Shown: positions 47,601 to 57,018 of the stretch, in pieces
Position numbering within the stretch: position 1 is the stretch's first letter
Layout: each line of letters opens with the position of its first letter
From: Nitrospinaceae bacterium
GTDB lineage: Bacteria > Nitrospinota > Nitrospinia > Nitrospinales > VA-1
DNA: 64,000 nucleotides
Assembly: GCA_021604505.1 (NCBI GenBank)
Contig: BQJC01000005.1
Span: 48,565-112,564 of the forward strand
Direction of reading: 5' to 3'
The notes under the pieces: generated by a model
The model's input: the letters and a program-made list of their open reading frames with translations, nothing else
Database searches by the model: none
Told to the model about the DNA's origin: nothing
Position numbers and translations under genes: made by a program

Positions 47601-48845
47601 TCAAGGTACCGGAAAACGCTGAAGCCCTTTCCGTTTGACGAGGGAACGCAATTCCTGCAGATCGCTTCCATTGTATCCCAGAAAATAAAGAATCAATTCC
47701 AGGTTGGACCGGTTGATGCTTGCACGCGCATGCTGCTGCACGATCGGCTTGGCGTTGAAAGCGATTCCCAGTCCCGCACACGCCAGCATGTGAATGTCGT
47801 TGGCCCCATCGCCGACAGCCACCACCTGTTTGAGAGTGAACCCTTCCTTTTCCGCCAGGGCAATCAAAATGCGCTCCTTGGCCAGAGCATCGATGACATC
47901 CCCTTCCAGCTCACCGGTGACCGCGCCATTCTCGATCTTCAACTGGTTGGCGAATCCATAATCGAGACCGTACTTCTGCCGCAGCTTTTCGATAAAAAAC
48001 TGAAACCCGCCGCTGACGATGGCGATTTTATACCCCAGGTATTTCAAAATCGTCACCAGGTCCGTCGCCCCCGGCGTCAAGGGAATGCGCTCGAATAGTT
48101 CCTCAAGTTGCTCGCGCCCAAGCCCTTCAAGGAGCCGCACCCGTTTCTCCAATGCTTCCTTAAAATCCATCTCCCCGTTCATGGCCGATCGTGTGATTTC
48201 AGCCATCTCGGTTCCCACTCCGGCAAGTTTTCCCATTTCATCGATGACTTCGCACTGCAAAAAGGTCATGTCCGCATCGAAAACGATCAACCGTTTGTTG
48301 CGCCGGAACAAAGTATCGTCCTGCACGGCAAGATCGACCTGAAACTTTTCCTTGAACCGCACCAGGGCATTGAGGACATCCAGGCTGGAATGCGTCTGCC
48401 GGGTACCGATCACAAACTCGATCACGTGCTGATCGCCATAATCGAGCTGTTCAATACGCAGGATGTTGATGTCCCTGGAAGCCAGCGTCTGAGTGAGTTC
48501 CCACAGGACTTCCGAGCCAATAGAGGCCCCCAAAAGGGTCACCACCGACCGGTGCTTGTAAGGCGCGTCCGGGCGCATGGCCTTTTTCCAGGGGTGAATG
48601 CTGATTTTAAGACCGGACCGCTCCTCGAACTCCGCCAGCGCTTTTCTTAAAGGCTCGATGGCGCCGGAATCGTTGCCATCCAGCAACAGGGAAAGGTTCA
48701 GCAATCCGTTAAAGACAAACTGTTTGATATCCAGAACATTCCACTTGCATCGAACGATCGATTGCAGGGCCTCCGCAAGAATTCCGGGGCGGTCCTCCAT
48801 CGATATGTGGACATGCAGTTGACAGGATTTATCAGAAGATTCCAT
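47601..48845 (-). CDS. serB: Phosphoserine phosphatase with two ACT domains
   Basis: The 414-residue enzyme has two N-terminal ACT domains (about 8-85 and 98-175) and a HAD phosphatase domain. Motif I is FDADMTF (D190, D192), and the later motifs ITRSAMNGEMDF, IVSGGFQFF and VGDGANDIHML are all present. It makes serine in the last step of the phosphorylated pathway; ACT domains suggest amino-acid feedback. It starts three bases after a leucine-rich-repeat gene, so the pair is translationally linked. Confidence 0.95.
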   Translation of the reverse strand: MESSDKSCQLHVHISMEDRPGILAEALQSIVRCKWNVLDIKQFVFNGLLNLSLLLDGNDSGAIEPLRKALAEFEERSGLKISIHPWKKAMRPDAPYKHRSVVTLLGASIGSEVLWELTQTLASRDINILRIEQLDYGDQHVIEFVIGTRQTHSSLDVLNALVRFKEKFQVDLAVQDDTLFRRNKRLIVFDADMTFLQCEVIDEMGKLAGVGTEMAEITRSAMNGEMDFKEALEKRVRLLEGLGREQLEELFERIPLTPGATDLVTILKYLGYKIAIVSGGFQFFIEKLRQKYGLDYGFANQLKIENGAVTGELEGDVIDALAKERILIALAEKEGFTLKQVVAVGDGANDIHMLACAGLGIAFNAKPIVQQHARASINRSNLELILYFLGYNGSDLQELRSLVKRKGLQRFPVP

Positions 48846-48848
48846 GCG

Positions 48849-49304
48849 TTATCCCTGCGGACGGTACCGCCATCCTTCTCTTTTTTTGCACGTCCATCCA
48901 TCGTTAACCTGAAAGGTCGAAAGGCTTTCCAGGGTTTGCGAGTTGAACAACGCAATAACGCCTTCCCCATGAATCGGATTGTCTTTCAAATGCAGGCGCT
49001 TCAATTTACCGAGGACTTTTGATTGCGCCAGGGATTTTAACCCCTCATCCCCCACCCCGTTTTTATTGAGGTTCAAGTACTGAACGTTGGTCAGGTATTG
49101 GCACTCGGCCAGGTCTTTCACACCTTCATCTCCGAGATTATTGTCGTCCAGGTCCAGCCAGTTGACCTCTTCCATTTGAGGACAATTCCACAACAACCGC
49201 GCCTCTTCCGGACTGAGGGAAACGCCGCTGAGCATCAACTGATTGCCCCGCTTGCGTCCCTCAAAAATCGATTCGGCACTTTCATATTTAACGGTTTTAC
49301 TCAT
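48849..49304 (-). CDS. Leucine-rich-repeat protein
   Basis: The 151-residue cytoplasmic protein consists of about three ribonuclease-inhibitor-like LRR units of roughly 26-28 residues: EVNWLDLDDNNLGDEGVKDLAE, QYLNLNKNGVGDEGLKSLAQ, and RLHLKDNPIHGEGVIALFN, ended by an aromatic tail (CKKREGWRY). It likely binds a protein partner. Position directly ahead of serB, with three bases between, is unusual. Confidence 0.85.
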   Translation of the reverse strand: MSKTVKYESAESIFEGRKRGNQLMLSGVSLSPEEARLLWNCPQMEEVNWLDLDDNNLGDEGVKDLAECQYLTNVQYLNLNKNGVGDEGLKSLAQSKVLGKLKRLHLKDNPIHGEGVIALFNSQTLESLSTFQVNDGWTCKKREGWRYRPQG

Positions 49305-49331
49305 TGCATGCTTCCTTCATCAATTTCACAA

Positions 49332-50642
49332 TCACTTTTTCGACTCATCCGTATTAAAACCCGTCTTTTTCTTCCCCTTATCCGAGCCAACGTATTTTTT
49401 ACCGCGCAACTCCTCCGGCAGATATTCCTGCTCAACATAATTCCCCGGATAATCGTGCGGGTATTTATAATCCACACCGTACCCATATTTTTTAGCGTCC
49501 CGGTAATGCGAATCTTTTAGATGATCAGGCACCGGATACGATTCTCCCTTGTCCTGAATATCCCCTAAAGCCCGGTCGATTGCAACGATGGCGGTATTAT
49601 CTTTGGGAGCCTGGGCGACATAAATAACGGCCTGGGCCAGGGCGATCCGCGCTTCCGGCATGCCCAGCCGGTCGACAGCCTCCGCCGCGGCATTGGCAAT
49701 CATCAAGGCTCGGGGGTCGGCGAGACCCACGTCTTCAGAGGCGGTGACCATCAACCGCCGGACGATGAATTTCGGATCCTCCCCGCCGGCGATCATTTTG
49801 GCCAGCCAGTAAATCGCCGCATCCGGGTCGGAACCTCTCAAACTTTTTTGGAAGGCCGAAGCGTGATCGTAGTGCTCGGTGCCGCCCTTTTCATATAAAG
49901 TCGCGGCTTTCTGGATGATCCCTTCGATCACCTCAAGGCTGATTGGAGCAGTCTGCACTTCACCGTGAGCGTAATCGAACGCCGCTTCCAAAACGTTCAA
50001 CGCACGTCTCGCGTCGCCATTGGCGTGGCTGATGATGAAATCCATCGCACCGTCTTCCAGAGTTGTCGATTCCCCGCCCAATCCCCGGTCGTCATCGTTG
50101 AGCGCGTTTTCCAGAATCGTGCGAATGTCTTTTTCCCGCAAATACTCGAGACGAAAAATCTGGCACCGGGATCGCAGAGACGGAATCACCTCCAGCGACG
50201 GATTCTCCGTGGTCGAGCCGATGAGCCGAACGGTGCCGTCTTCCACATGAGGAAGGACGGCATCCTGCTGGGCTTTGTTGAAACGGTGGATTTCATCGAT
50301 GAACAAAATGGTATGACGGCGCGACGCTCTCCACAATTTTTGCGCCGCTGTGATGATTTTCCGGATGTCGGCCACACCGGCGTTGACGGCGCTGATTTCA
50401 TAAAATTCGCTTTGCGTGATGCGGGCGGCAAGACGGGCGATGGTCGTCTTGCCCGAACCGGGGGGTCCCCAGAGAATGAACGACAGGCTGGCATTTTTTT
50501 CGATCAATTGCCGGAGCGGACGGCCCTCGCCCACCAGATGTTCCTGGCCTAAAAACCCTTCCCAGGAGTCAGGGCGCATGCGGTTGGCAAGCGGCGACCC
50601 GGAAGTGCCCTCGGAATCTTCATATTCGGGAAATAATTCCAT
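49332..50642 (-). CDS. rarA: Replication-associated recombination AAA ATPase RarA
   Basis: The 436-residue protein is a clamp-loader-like AAA+ ATPase of the RarA/MgsA/WRNIP1 family, acting at stalled forks with SSB. It has GPPGSGKTT (59-67), Walker B LFIDEIHRF, sensor GSTTENPSLEV, and the C-terminal tetramer domain (EARIALAQAVIYVAQAPK, PVPDHLKDSHYRDAKKYGYG). Length and order are normal. It lies 27 bases upstream of the LRR and serB genes on the same strand. Confidence 0.95.
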   Translation of the reverse strand: MELFPEYEDSEGTSGSPLANRMRPDSWEGFLGQEHLVGEGRPLRQLIEKNASLSFILWGPPGSGKTTIARLAARITQSEFYEISAVNAGVADIRKIITAAQKLWRASRRHTILFIDEIHRFNKAQQDAVLPHVEDGTVRLIGSTTENPSLEVIPSLRSRCQIFRLEYLREKDIRTILENALNDDDRGLGGESTTLEDGAMDFIISHANGDARRALNVLEAAFDYAHGEVQTAPISLEVIEGIIQKAATLYEKGGTEHYDHASAFQKSLRGSDPDAAIYWLAKMIAGGEDPKFIVRRLMVTASEDVGLADPRALMIANAAAEAVDRLGMPEARIALAQAVIYVAQAPKDNTAIVAIDRALGDIQDKGESYPVPDHLKDSHYRDAKKYGYGVDYKYPHDYPGNYVEQEYLPEELRGKKYVGSDKGKKKTGFNTDESKK

Positions 50643-50699
50643 CGTGCGTGACCCATCCTCAACCGAACATCATGCCTCTGTCCGGTCAATTCCTTGGAT

Positions 50700-52385
50700 T
50701 TAAATATCCATTTTTTGAAGGGAGTTGATTCCGCGTTGAATGGGCAGGTAGGCGGCGGTCAGGGAGATAATGATAATGAGCGCGTAACAAATGGGCACAT
50801 CGATTCCGCCCAGAGATTTGAGTAAAAACTTTTCATTGAAATGAACATACATCGGACGCCCCACCAGCATCAGGACCAACCCGATATAGCCTAGGCTGAT
50901 CGTCATGAAAAGAATGCCCCCGGTACCCGCCGGGATTTCAGAAGCGTTTTCATGATTGAAAGAAGGATACATCGCTCCCAGGCCGATTCCCAGTCCCACC
51001 AGCCCCACGGTGACCAAAAAGATCCCGATGATGGAAATATTCATAACATAGGCATCGACTTGAAGCAAATAGTTCGAAACGATCACCAGAAATTCGGCGA
51101 TAAAGAGCAGGGGCGGGAAAAACATCCAGAACTTGCTCCACAGAAATTTCTTCATTTCCACCGGCGCCGTGTAAACCGCCCAGATGCTCTTGCCTTCCAG
51201 GCTGGTGGCCGAATACGCAAACCGGGAGATCAGGGCCGACAGCACAAACCCGATCAGACCGATGTTTAACACCGACACCACGTTCTTCAACACCACATTG
51301 CCCAGCGGCAGGTTCATGATGTTAAAGATATAAACAAACACCAGCGCGCACAGAATGAAGATCTGCGACCACTGTTCCGGGTCGCGGGCGAAAACCTTAA
51401 TGTCCTTGGCTAGAAGCGCCCGTTGCGTCGGAGAGAGGGGAAGCATTTTCCAGAGCAAAGACCTGAACTTCGACGTTTTTCTGGCAACGGCGGAAGGCGC
51501 GTTGCTGACCTCCCGGAGCATGCACCAACCGTCGAAATAGATCTTTCGTCCTGTGCCCCAGAGAACCGCCAACCCCGTCAACGCCGCCGAAAAAAGATAA
51601 AGCGACTGCATCAACGCGATCCTGATATTGCCGTCGACCCAGCTCGTCAGGCCGTAGGAAATCCAACTGGTGGGAAGGAATTTATACTCAGGAACCTTCA
51701 GGCTCTCGACAAACATGATGATCCGCTCGTCAGAGACTTCCTGACCGAAAAACTTTTCCGGAGAAAGGAACCGCAAATACATCACGATCCCGACCAGAAA
51801 CACCATCCCCATAAAGGAAAGCACCTGGTGCGCCTTCTTGGTCGGAAAATACCGCATCAGAACCATGATCACCAAAGCCCCGAGCAGACAGGCGATGATG
51901 ATAAACGGCACAATGTTGAGCAGAAGGTAGAAATAATAACCCCAGGGAACCTCAAAGTAATAGCCGTACGCGGAAAAAATGGGCAGTGTGAATAGCAAAA
52001 CCATCCACGAACTGTGAAGCACGCTTTGTTGGAAGCGGGAGAAGATGAACGTCCCCATTTGGACCGGTGCGGAATGCAGAAGGTCCAGATCCCTTGAAAG
52101 ATAAAACACCGACAGCGACACGATGAGGCTCGAAAACCACACCATGACGAACAAAGTCAGAAAGATGACGTTCATCATCTGGGCGATGATTTCCACACCG
52201 ATCTGCATGGGAAGTTCGTCCAGATAACGGATGATGCGCAGGAAAAACAGAAAATCACCGATGACGAACAGCGTCCCGATCCCCCCGATGATTCCCCAGC
52301 GCAACTTTCGATCACGCCCCGGTTTGGCCAGAGTATTTTTCACAGCCGCCAGGCGGTAGCGGAGCAGTACAAAAAATTGGTTCAT
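50700..52385 (-). CDS. Large ABC-2-like permease of unknown substrate
   Basis: The 561-residue inner-membrane protein has about 12 hydrophobic segments with a soluble loop near residues 310-360 (WCMLREVSNAPSAVARK... SPTQRALLAKDIKVFARDP). The pattern resembles putative ABC exporter permeases whose ATPase is usually adjacent, but none lies in the window. It may be the second gene of an operon whose ATPase is elsewhere, or use a shared ATPase. The rarA gene follows 57 bases downstream. Confidence 0.75.
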   Translation of the reverse strand: MNQFFVLLRYRLAAVKNTLAKPGRDRKLRWGIIGGIGTLFVIGDFLFFLRIIRYLDELPMQIGVEIIAQMMNVIFLTLFVMVWFSSLIVSLSVFYLSRDLDLLHSAPVQMGTFIFSRFQQSVLHSSWMVLLFTLPIFSAYGYYFEVPWGYYFYLLLNIVPFIIIACLLGALVIMVLMRYFPTKKAHQVLSFMGMVFLVGIVMYLRFLSPEKFFGQEVSDERIIMFVESLKVPEYKFLPTSWISYGLTSWVDGNIRIALMQSLYLFSAALTGLAVLWGTGRKIYFDGWCMLREVSNAPSAVARKTSKFRSLLWKMLPLSPTQRALLAKDIKVFARDPEQWSQIFILCALVFVYIFNIMNLPLGNVVLKNVVSVLNIGLIGFVLSALISRFAYSATSLEGKSIWAVYTAPVEMKKFLWSKFWMFFPPLLFIAEFLVIVSNYLLQVDAYVMNISIIGIFLVTVGLVGLGIGLGAMYPSFNHENASEIPAGTGGILFMTISLGYIGLVLMLVGRPMYVHFNEKFLLKSLGGIDVPICYALIIIISLTAAYLPIQRGINSLQKMDI

Positions 52386-52695
52386 TTGTATATATATCCA
52401 GTAAAGGCTTTTTTCATAGAGGAATTATCAGACAGGATCGCACAGTCCGAAGCCCTAGACAACATTAATTCAATGGGTTAAGTTAGGTGAGGATTGAGTC
52501 CGTGGAAGATGAATCGAAAATCGTTGAAAACCCGCGACTCATCAAACAATCGATTTTCCGATCAGGTAGTCACAAAGTTCCAGAGGAAAGAATTAAACTT
52601 TTTCCTTTCGATAAATTCGAATCCAGACCCGGTTTCCCTATACAATATAATCGTTGAAAAAATAAAATTCCGAGCAAACAAGTAAGGTCCAAGTT
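52386..52695. other. Divergent intergenic region, 310 bp
   Basis: The region lies between the permease gene and the PNPOx-fold gene. It is AT-rich with a -10-like TATAAT at 52646-52651 but no good -35. No credible gene was found. Confidence 0.35.
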
Positions 52696-53325
52696 ATGAA
52701 ACTGCCAGGTTCCAAAGGGGAGCGCAAACTACAAAAGGAACTCGACACCAGCAAGAAGGCGCTGGCCTTTTACAACAAGCAAATGCTGGATCACCTCAAT
52801 CCGACGATGAAGGAATTCCTTGGCAATCAGGAAATCGTTTTCATCGCCACCGCCGACGCCCAGGGGGAATGCGATTGTTCGTTCCGCACCGGGCCGCCCG
52901 GCTGGGTGCGGGTCATCGATGAAAAAACCCTGGCTTACCCGGAATACCGGGGAAACGGCGTGTTTGCCAGCATGGGCAATATTCTGGAAAACCCGCACAT
53001 CGGCATGATCTTCATCGATTTTTATGAAAGCACCGTCGGTCTGCATGTGAACGGGAAAGCCAAGGTTTTTAAGGACCAGAAACTTCTCACAGGTGGCTTG
53101 TTCCCGGACGATCTCAAAAAAAATGTCCCCAAAAGTGGCGGCTTAAAAGCGGAAGCCTGGGTGATCGTCGAAGTGGAAGAAGCCTACATTCATTGTTCCA
53201 AGCACATCCCTCTGCTTAAAAATATGAACAAGGAAATTCACTGGGGATCGGAGAAGCTCATTCACAAAGGCGGCGACAAATTCAAAGCCAAAAACTCCCC
53301 GCGACCGTGGGTCAAGAAGAAATAA
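52696..53325 (+). CDS. Pyridoxamine 5'-phosphate oxidase-fold protein
   Basis: The 209-residue cytoplasmic protein has the split-barrel flavin-binding pattern: FIATADAQGECDCSFRTGPPGWVRVID, YRGNGVFASMGNILENPHIGMIFIDF and GLHVNGKAKVF. Such proteins bind FMN or F420 and reduce small substrates. An AAGG site nine bases ahead supports the ATG. It is not PdxH itself, which lacks the N-terminal helical extension seen here. Substrate unknown. Confidence 0.84.
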   Translation: MKLPGSKGERKLQKELDTSKKALAFYNKQMLDHLNPTMKEFLGNQEIVFIATADAQGECDCSFRTGPPGWVRVIDEKTLAYPEYRGNGVFASMGNILENPHIGMIFIDFYESTVGLHVNGKAKVFKDQKLLTGGLFPDDLKKNVPKSGGLKAEAWVIVEVEEAYIHCSKHIPLLKNMNKEIHWGSEKLIHKGGDKFKAKNSPRPWVKKK

Positions 53326-53393
53326 GGTAAAATCCCCCCGGCCCGTGTAATTTTTGACCTTAGCCTTCATGCCCGGCACGGGTAAACCCAGAG

Positions 53394-53433
53394 CTCTCGA
53401 TTGCTTAGTCGCCGTTGGCTTCTCGCAATGACG
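53394..53433. repeat. Partial copy of the 2393-2465 repeat
   Basis: CTCGATTGCTTAGTCGCCGT and the end CTCGCAATGACG (53422-53433) match one half of the element at 2393-2465. It sits in the gap between two genes' ends, and its other terminus is missing. Confidence 0.55.
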
Positions 53434-53445
53434 CATGGGAAGCCC

Positions 53446-54417
53446 TCACTCCGGGTTCTCCACCCAGTTGACGACCGCGTAATCCATCCAGCGATGGTCG
53501 CCAAAAGGCGTGGCTTTACTGGTGAGGTAACCCATGTGTCCGCCCCGGTCCGGGAAAATGGTGTTGATCGGCAGATTCAAACGCAGGTTTTCAAAGACGC
53601 TGGGGGGAATGAAGGGATCGTCCCTGGCACAAAGAATCACCGTCGGAATCTCGATGGCGTCGATGAACTGTTTGGCACTGCATTTGGCGTAATAATCTTC
53701 CACATCGGCGAACCCGGCGGCGGGAGCGGTATACACTTCATCAAAGTCCCAGATGGTCTTGAAGGGTTTCTGCGGCTGAAAGGCTTCCGGATGGCATTCC
53801 GCCAGCGCCTCGCATTGCCGGCGAATCAGCTTCATATAATAGCGGTTGAAAATGCCGACGCCGTTTTTTCGCGAAAGGATTCGGCTGGCGACTTTCAGAT
53901 CGACGGGCGGATTGACGGCAAAAGCCCCGTGAACGTTGGCGGGAAGAGTTCTCCCTTCCCCCAGATATTTCAACAACACATTACCGCTCAAAGAGAATCC
54001 GACGAGGAGAAGCGAACGCTTGGGATACAACTTGACGATGTGTTTTACCATGTGTTCAAGGTCGTCGCTGGAACCGCCGTTCCACAGGCTGTCGCTCATC
54101 CCGATCCCAGGGCCGCTTCCCCGGTGGTTCATCATGAAGACGCCGAATCCCTTGCTGCAGAGCTTGGTGGCGATGCGCCGCATGTATCCCGATTCGGAAC
54201 ATCCGCCCATGCCATGCGCCATCAGGACAATGGAACTGCGCGGATCCTCGGCCTCCAGTTCCAGTGCAATGAGCGCGGATTTTGCACCGACTTGAATTTT
54301 GTGGGTTTTTCTTTGGGGAAGAACGGCTTCTCCGGGAAACTGGGTCGCCAAAACGGTCTGCGTGACGCCTCCCCGGAACAGCCAATGGGCCTTAAATGGG
54401 ACAAATGAATCATTCAT
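53446..54417 (-). CDS. YheT-like alpha/beta hydrolase
   Basis: The 323-residue protein has the alpha/beta-hydrolase fold of the YheT/EMB8 family: oxyanion region LMAHGMGGCSESGYMR, MMNHRGSGPG, nucleophile elbow GFSLSGN (Ser 142), Asp in CARDDPFIPP and His in RGGHMGYL. Natural substrates are lipids or esters, not known exactly. ATG at 54417 (MNDSFVPFKAHW) is preferred over an upstream frame start. A long opposite-strand frame over this gene is a shadow. Confidence 0.9.
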   Translation of the reverse strand: MNDSFVPFKAHWLFRGGVTQTVLATQFPGEAVLPQRKTHKIQVGAKSALIALELEAEDPRSSIVLMAHGMGGCSESGYMRRIATKLCSKGFGVFMMNHRGSGPGIGMSDSLWNGGSSDDLEHMVKHIVKLYPKRSLLLVGFSLSGNVLLKYLGEGRTLPANVHGAFAVNPPVDLKVASRILSRKNGVGIFNRYYMKLIRRQCEALAECHPEAFQPQKPFKTIWDFDEVYTAPAAGFADVEDYYAKCSAKQFIDAIEIPTVILCARDDPFIPPSVFENLRLNLPINTIFPDRGGHMGYLTSKATPFGDHRWMDYAVVNWVENPE

Positions 54418-54671
54418 TATCGTGAAACATGCCTCCTCGACCCACAAACCTTCCTAAGGAAGGGAATTTTTTGCATTTCGCCGGTATCTTATCAAAAGTC
54501 TTGAAGGATGCAATATCAGTGGAGTTTATTTATCAACCTCCTGAGCAGAAAAGAGGATCGAATTCAGAGGGTGTACGTCTTGTGGTATAACATGGCGGTC
54601 CAGTTGACAGTCTGCAACCGGGGTTGATAGATTAGTAACTCCACACACCAATTTATATTCCAAAAATTAAA

Positions 54672-56033
54672 ATGTCCGTTTTTCGCACACCAAATCGTTT
54701 AATCAAACCGCTTCTGTTATTTCTGTCATTGGCCCTGCTTGCCGTGCCATCGGCATCCGCCAGACCGCCAATGGATGCCGAGGACCACTACCAGAAGGGC
54801 ATTCGTTACAGTCAGGTTAAAAACTGGCAGGACGCCGCCGTAGAGTTCCAAAGCGCCATCGCAATGGACCCGAAACATGCCCTCGCGCATGCCAATCTGG
54901 GAGTGGCGTACAGTCAAACAGGAAAACATAAGGACGCGCTTCTGAAATTCGATGAAGCCTTGCGACTCGGCTACGATCACGCCTTTCTAAGATACAACCG
55001 CGGTTCTTCGTTTGCGCGTCTCCGTCTCCTCGAAGAAGCCGAAACGGAATTTGAACGGGCCCTGCAAATGGATTCGCGCATGTCAAAAGCCCGGTACGAT
55101 CTGGGGATCGTCTACATCATGCAAAACCGGCCCGAAAAAGCCAGGGAACAAGTAAACTATCTCTACTCTAAGAATCAGAAACTGGCCAAAAAATTGTTTG
55201 ACCAGGTGCCTCCTGATTATAAGGTGGCTTCGATAAACGACGGCGGCACTCTCAGCGGACGAGTGACGTTGACCGGACCGACGCCGAGGGCACGGTCTTT
55301 CCACCTGATTCATGCACCCAATATTGAATTCTGTTCGCGCATATCCGATGGTAGAGGACACCGGATTCTCAAGGATTTCACCGTTTCCGCGAATTCCGGG
55401 CTCAAGGACACCGTCATCGCCATTCTCGGAGTTAAAAAAGGCAAACCGTTCTCGACCGAAATGCAACGATTCAATATCGATCGCTGTCATTCAGATCAAT
55501 ATGTAATTGGCGTACGCAACGGGGAAAACATTCTTTTAGAAAACAAAGACCCCATCCGCCATGAAATAGCCACTTATGAGATCAACAGCGCCTCTTATGT
55601 AAAACAAAAAAGCAATAAAGCCGTCGTCAAGCATTCCAGTCACGTCCGCTCGGCGTTTGTCGGTCAGGATACAGACGAGTTTCTCATCAAATGCAACCTG
55701 CACCCTTTCTTACAGACCCGCGGGGTCATGGTCGACAATCCCTATTATGCGATTTCCGATGCCGATGGAAACTTCACATTGAAGGATATACCCTCCGGAA
55801 CTTACGAGGTTCTCGCCTGGCATCCCTTCATTCCCACGCAAAAAGGGACCGTCACCATACAAGCCGACGGCGTGGCGCAACTCGATTTTGAATTTAAGTC
55901 AGAGGATGTGAGGCGGAAACTCTATCACGATGATCTCGATGGCTATCGGTTTCAACCCTGGTTCGACACTTTCGAGAAGTTTTACGGGGGGCCCCGTGTG
56001 GATGATCCTGTGGAGATTCTGCAAAAATTCTAG
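54672..56033 (+). CDS. Secreted TPR protein with a cupredoxin-like and carboxypeptidase-regulatory-like tail
   Basis: The 453-residue protein has a signal peptide (ending near SASA, residue 30), three to four TPRs (about 35-165), then GGTLSGRVTL (191-200) beginning a beta region. H297 (RHEIA), C341, H344 and M353 (KCNLHPFLQTRGVM) recall a type 1 copper site, and DADGNFTLKDIPSGTYEVLAWHPF (363-386) is a carboxypeptidase-regulatory-like beta sandwich. Proteins with this tail are often annotated methylamine-utilisation-like. It could carry copper and present partners through the TPRs; electron transfer is inference. Confidence 0.8.
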   Translation: MSVFRTPNRLIKPLLLFLSLALLAVPSASARPPMDAEDHYQKGIRYSQVKNWQDAAVEFQSAIAMDPKHALAHANLGVAYSQTGKHKDALLKFDEALRLGYDHAFLRYNRGSSFARLRLLEEAETEFERALQMDSRMSKARYDLGIVYIMQNRPEKAREQVNYLYSKNQKLAKKLFDQVPPDYKVASINDGGTLSGRVTLTGPTPRARSFHLIHAPNIEFCSRISDGRGHRILKDFTVSANSGLKDTVIAILGVKKGKPFSTEMQRFNIDRCHSDQYVIGVRNGENILLENKDPIRHEIATYEINSASYVKQKSNKAVVKHSSHVRSAFVGQDTDEFLIKCNLHPFLQTRGVMVDNPYYAISDADGNFTLKDIPSGTYEVLAWHPFIPTQKGTVTIQADGVAQLDFEFKSEDVRRKLYHDDLDGYRFQPWFDTFEKFYGGPRVDDPVEILQKF

Positions 56034-56050
56034 CCTGAGGGGACCTGTTC

Positions 56051-56929
56051 TTATCCTGCCTGCCGGATCACCATAGCGGGACGCTTTTCCGCCCGCTGGA
56101 AATTGGCGGCCGCCGACTCGGCTCCGGCGCGGTCCAGATACCTTCCGATATACACCCGGTGCCAGGTGCCCTTATTATTTGGCAATACGGTTTTTCCGAC
56201 AAAAGATGCATATCCCTTGCTTGCCAGGACGCTTCTTAAAGCTTCCGCGCGCTCAAAATCGCGGAAGGAACTGACTTGCACGACATAGGAAAGAAAAGTT
56301 GACAATTCCTGAGCAACGGACTTTTTCGGTTCGGCCTTTTTTAATCCGATAGATTCGATTTCCTGAAAGGCTTTTTGAATCTCAAAAGTTGTATTCGATG
56401 TAGCGACTGTTCTCACAGCTCTTTTTTCAACACGAGGGGGAGCAACGGGTGTAACTTTCTTCCGATGGATTTCTTCCTTCCCGGCCCTTACGGGAGAGGA
56501 TTGATATATTTTGTAGGCTTTTTCATTTTTCACGGGTTTCGCTGACGGGTGTTTTTTGAAAACCTTTCCGTCCAGACCCGCCATTTTACTCACAGGAGAA
56601 GATGGATATTGTTTGTAGGCTTTTTCATTTTTCACGGGTTTCGCTGACGAATGTTTTTTGAAAACCTCCCCGTCCAAACCCACCATTTTACTCATGGAAG
56701 GGTCATTTAAGACTTTAAAGAAGGTGAAGTCTTCATTTGCATTCGTGACGGCCTGCCTGAAGGCTTTGCGATCCGAATAAAAATTCTTGGGTTTGACGAC
56801 GCTGATCTTTTTCACCACCGGATGAACTTCCGGTTCGAAAAAAGTGAACCGGTCCAGAGCATAGATTCCTGCAAAATACAAACCGGCTCCCGCAAAACTC
56901 AACGTCAGAAAAGTAAGAAACCTTCGCAT
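56051..56929 (-). CDS. SPOR-domain membrane protein with a duplicated linker
   Basis: The 292-residue protein has an N-terminal membrane helix (6-26), a linker and a C-terminal SPOR domain (about 213-292: YVVQVSSFRDFERAEALRSVLASKG, WHRVYIGRY) that binds denuded peptidoglycan at the septum. Residues 80-113 and 114-147 are near-identical 34-residue repeats (SKM-GLDG-VFKKH, AKPVKNEKAYK), a recent-looking 102-bp duplication. It likely acts in cell division. It faces the TPR-cupredoxin gene convergently. Confidence 0.88.
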   Translation of the reverse strand: MRRFLTFLTLSFAGAGLYFAGIYALDRFTFFEPEVHPVVKKISVVKPKNFYSDRKAFRQAVTNANEDFTFFKVLNDPSMSKMVGLDGEVFKKHSSAKPVKNEKAYKQYPSSPVSKMAGLDGKVFKKHPSAKPVKNEKAYKIYQSSPVRAGKEEIHRKKVTPVAPPRVEKRAVRTVATSNTTFEIQKAFQEIESIGLKKAEPKKSVAQELSTFLSYVVQVSSFRDFERAEALRSVLASKGYASFVGKTVLPNNKGTWHRVYIGRYLDRAGAESAAANFQRAEKRPAMVIRQAG

Positions 56930-57018
56930 ATATCCTTTATTGTTGCTCTCTCGTTTTCACTTCAGCCCAGATCAATTCAAATTCTCAGCTGCCTGGCTCC
57001 AGCCTGAATAAAATCACG

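Noticed and set aside
52494..52685. 63-codon forward frame upstream of the PNPOx-fold gene
   Set aside because: No ribosome site, low-complexity composition, and it ends in the promoter-like region.
53401..54408. 335-codon forward frame opposite the YheT-like gene
   Set aside because: Every alpha/beta-hydrolase motif is on the other strand; long antisense frames are common over G/C-third-base genes.
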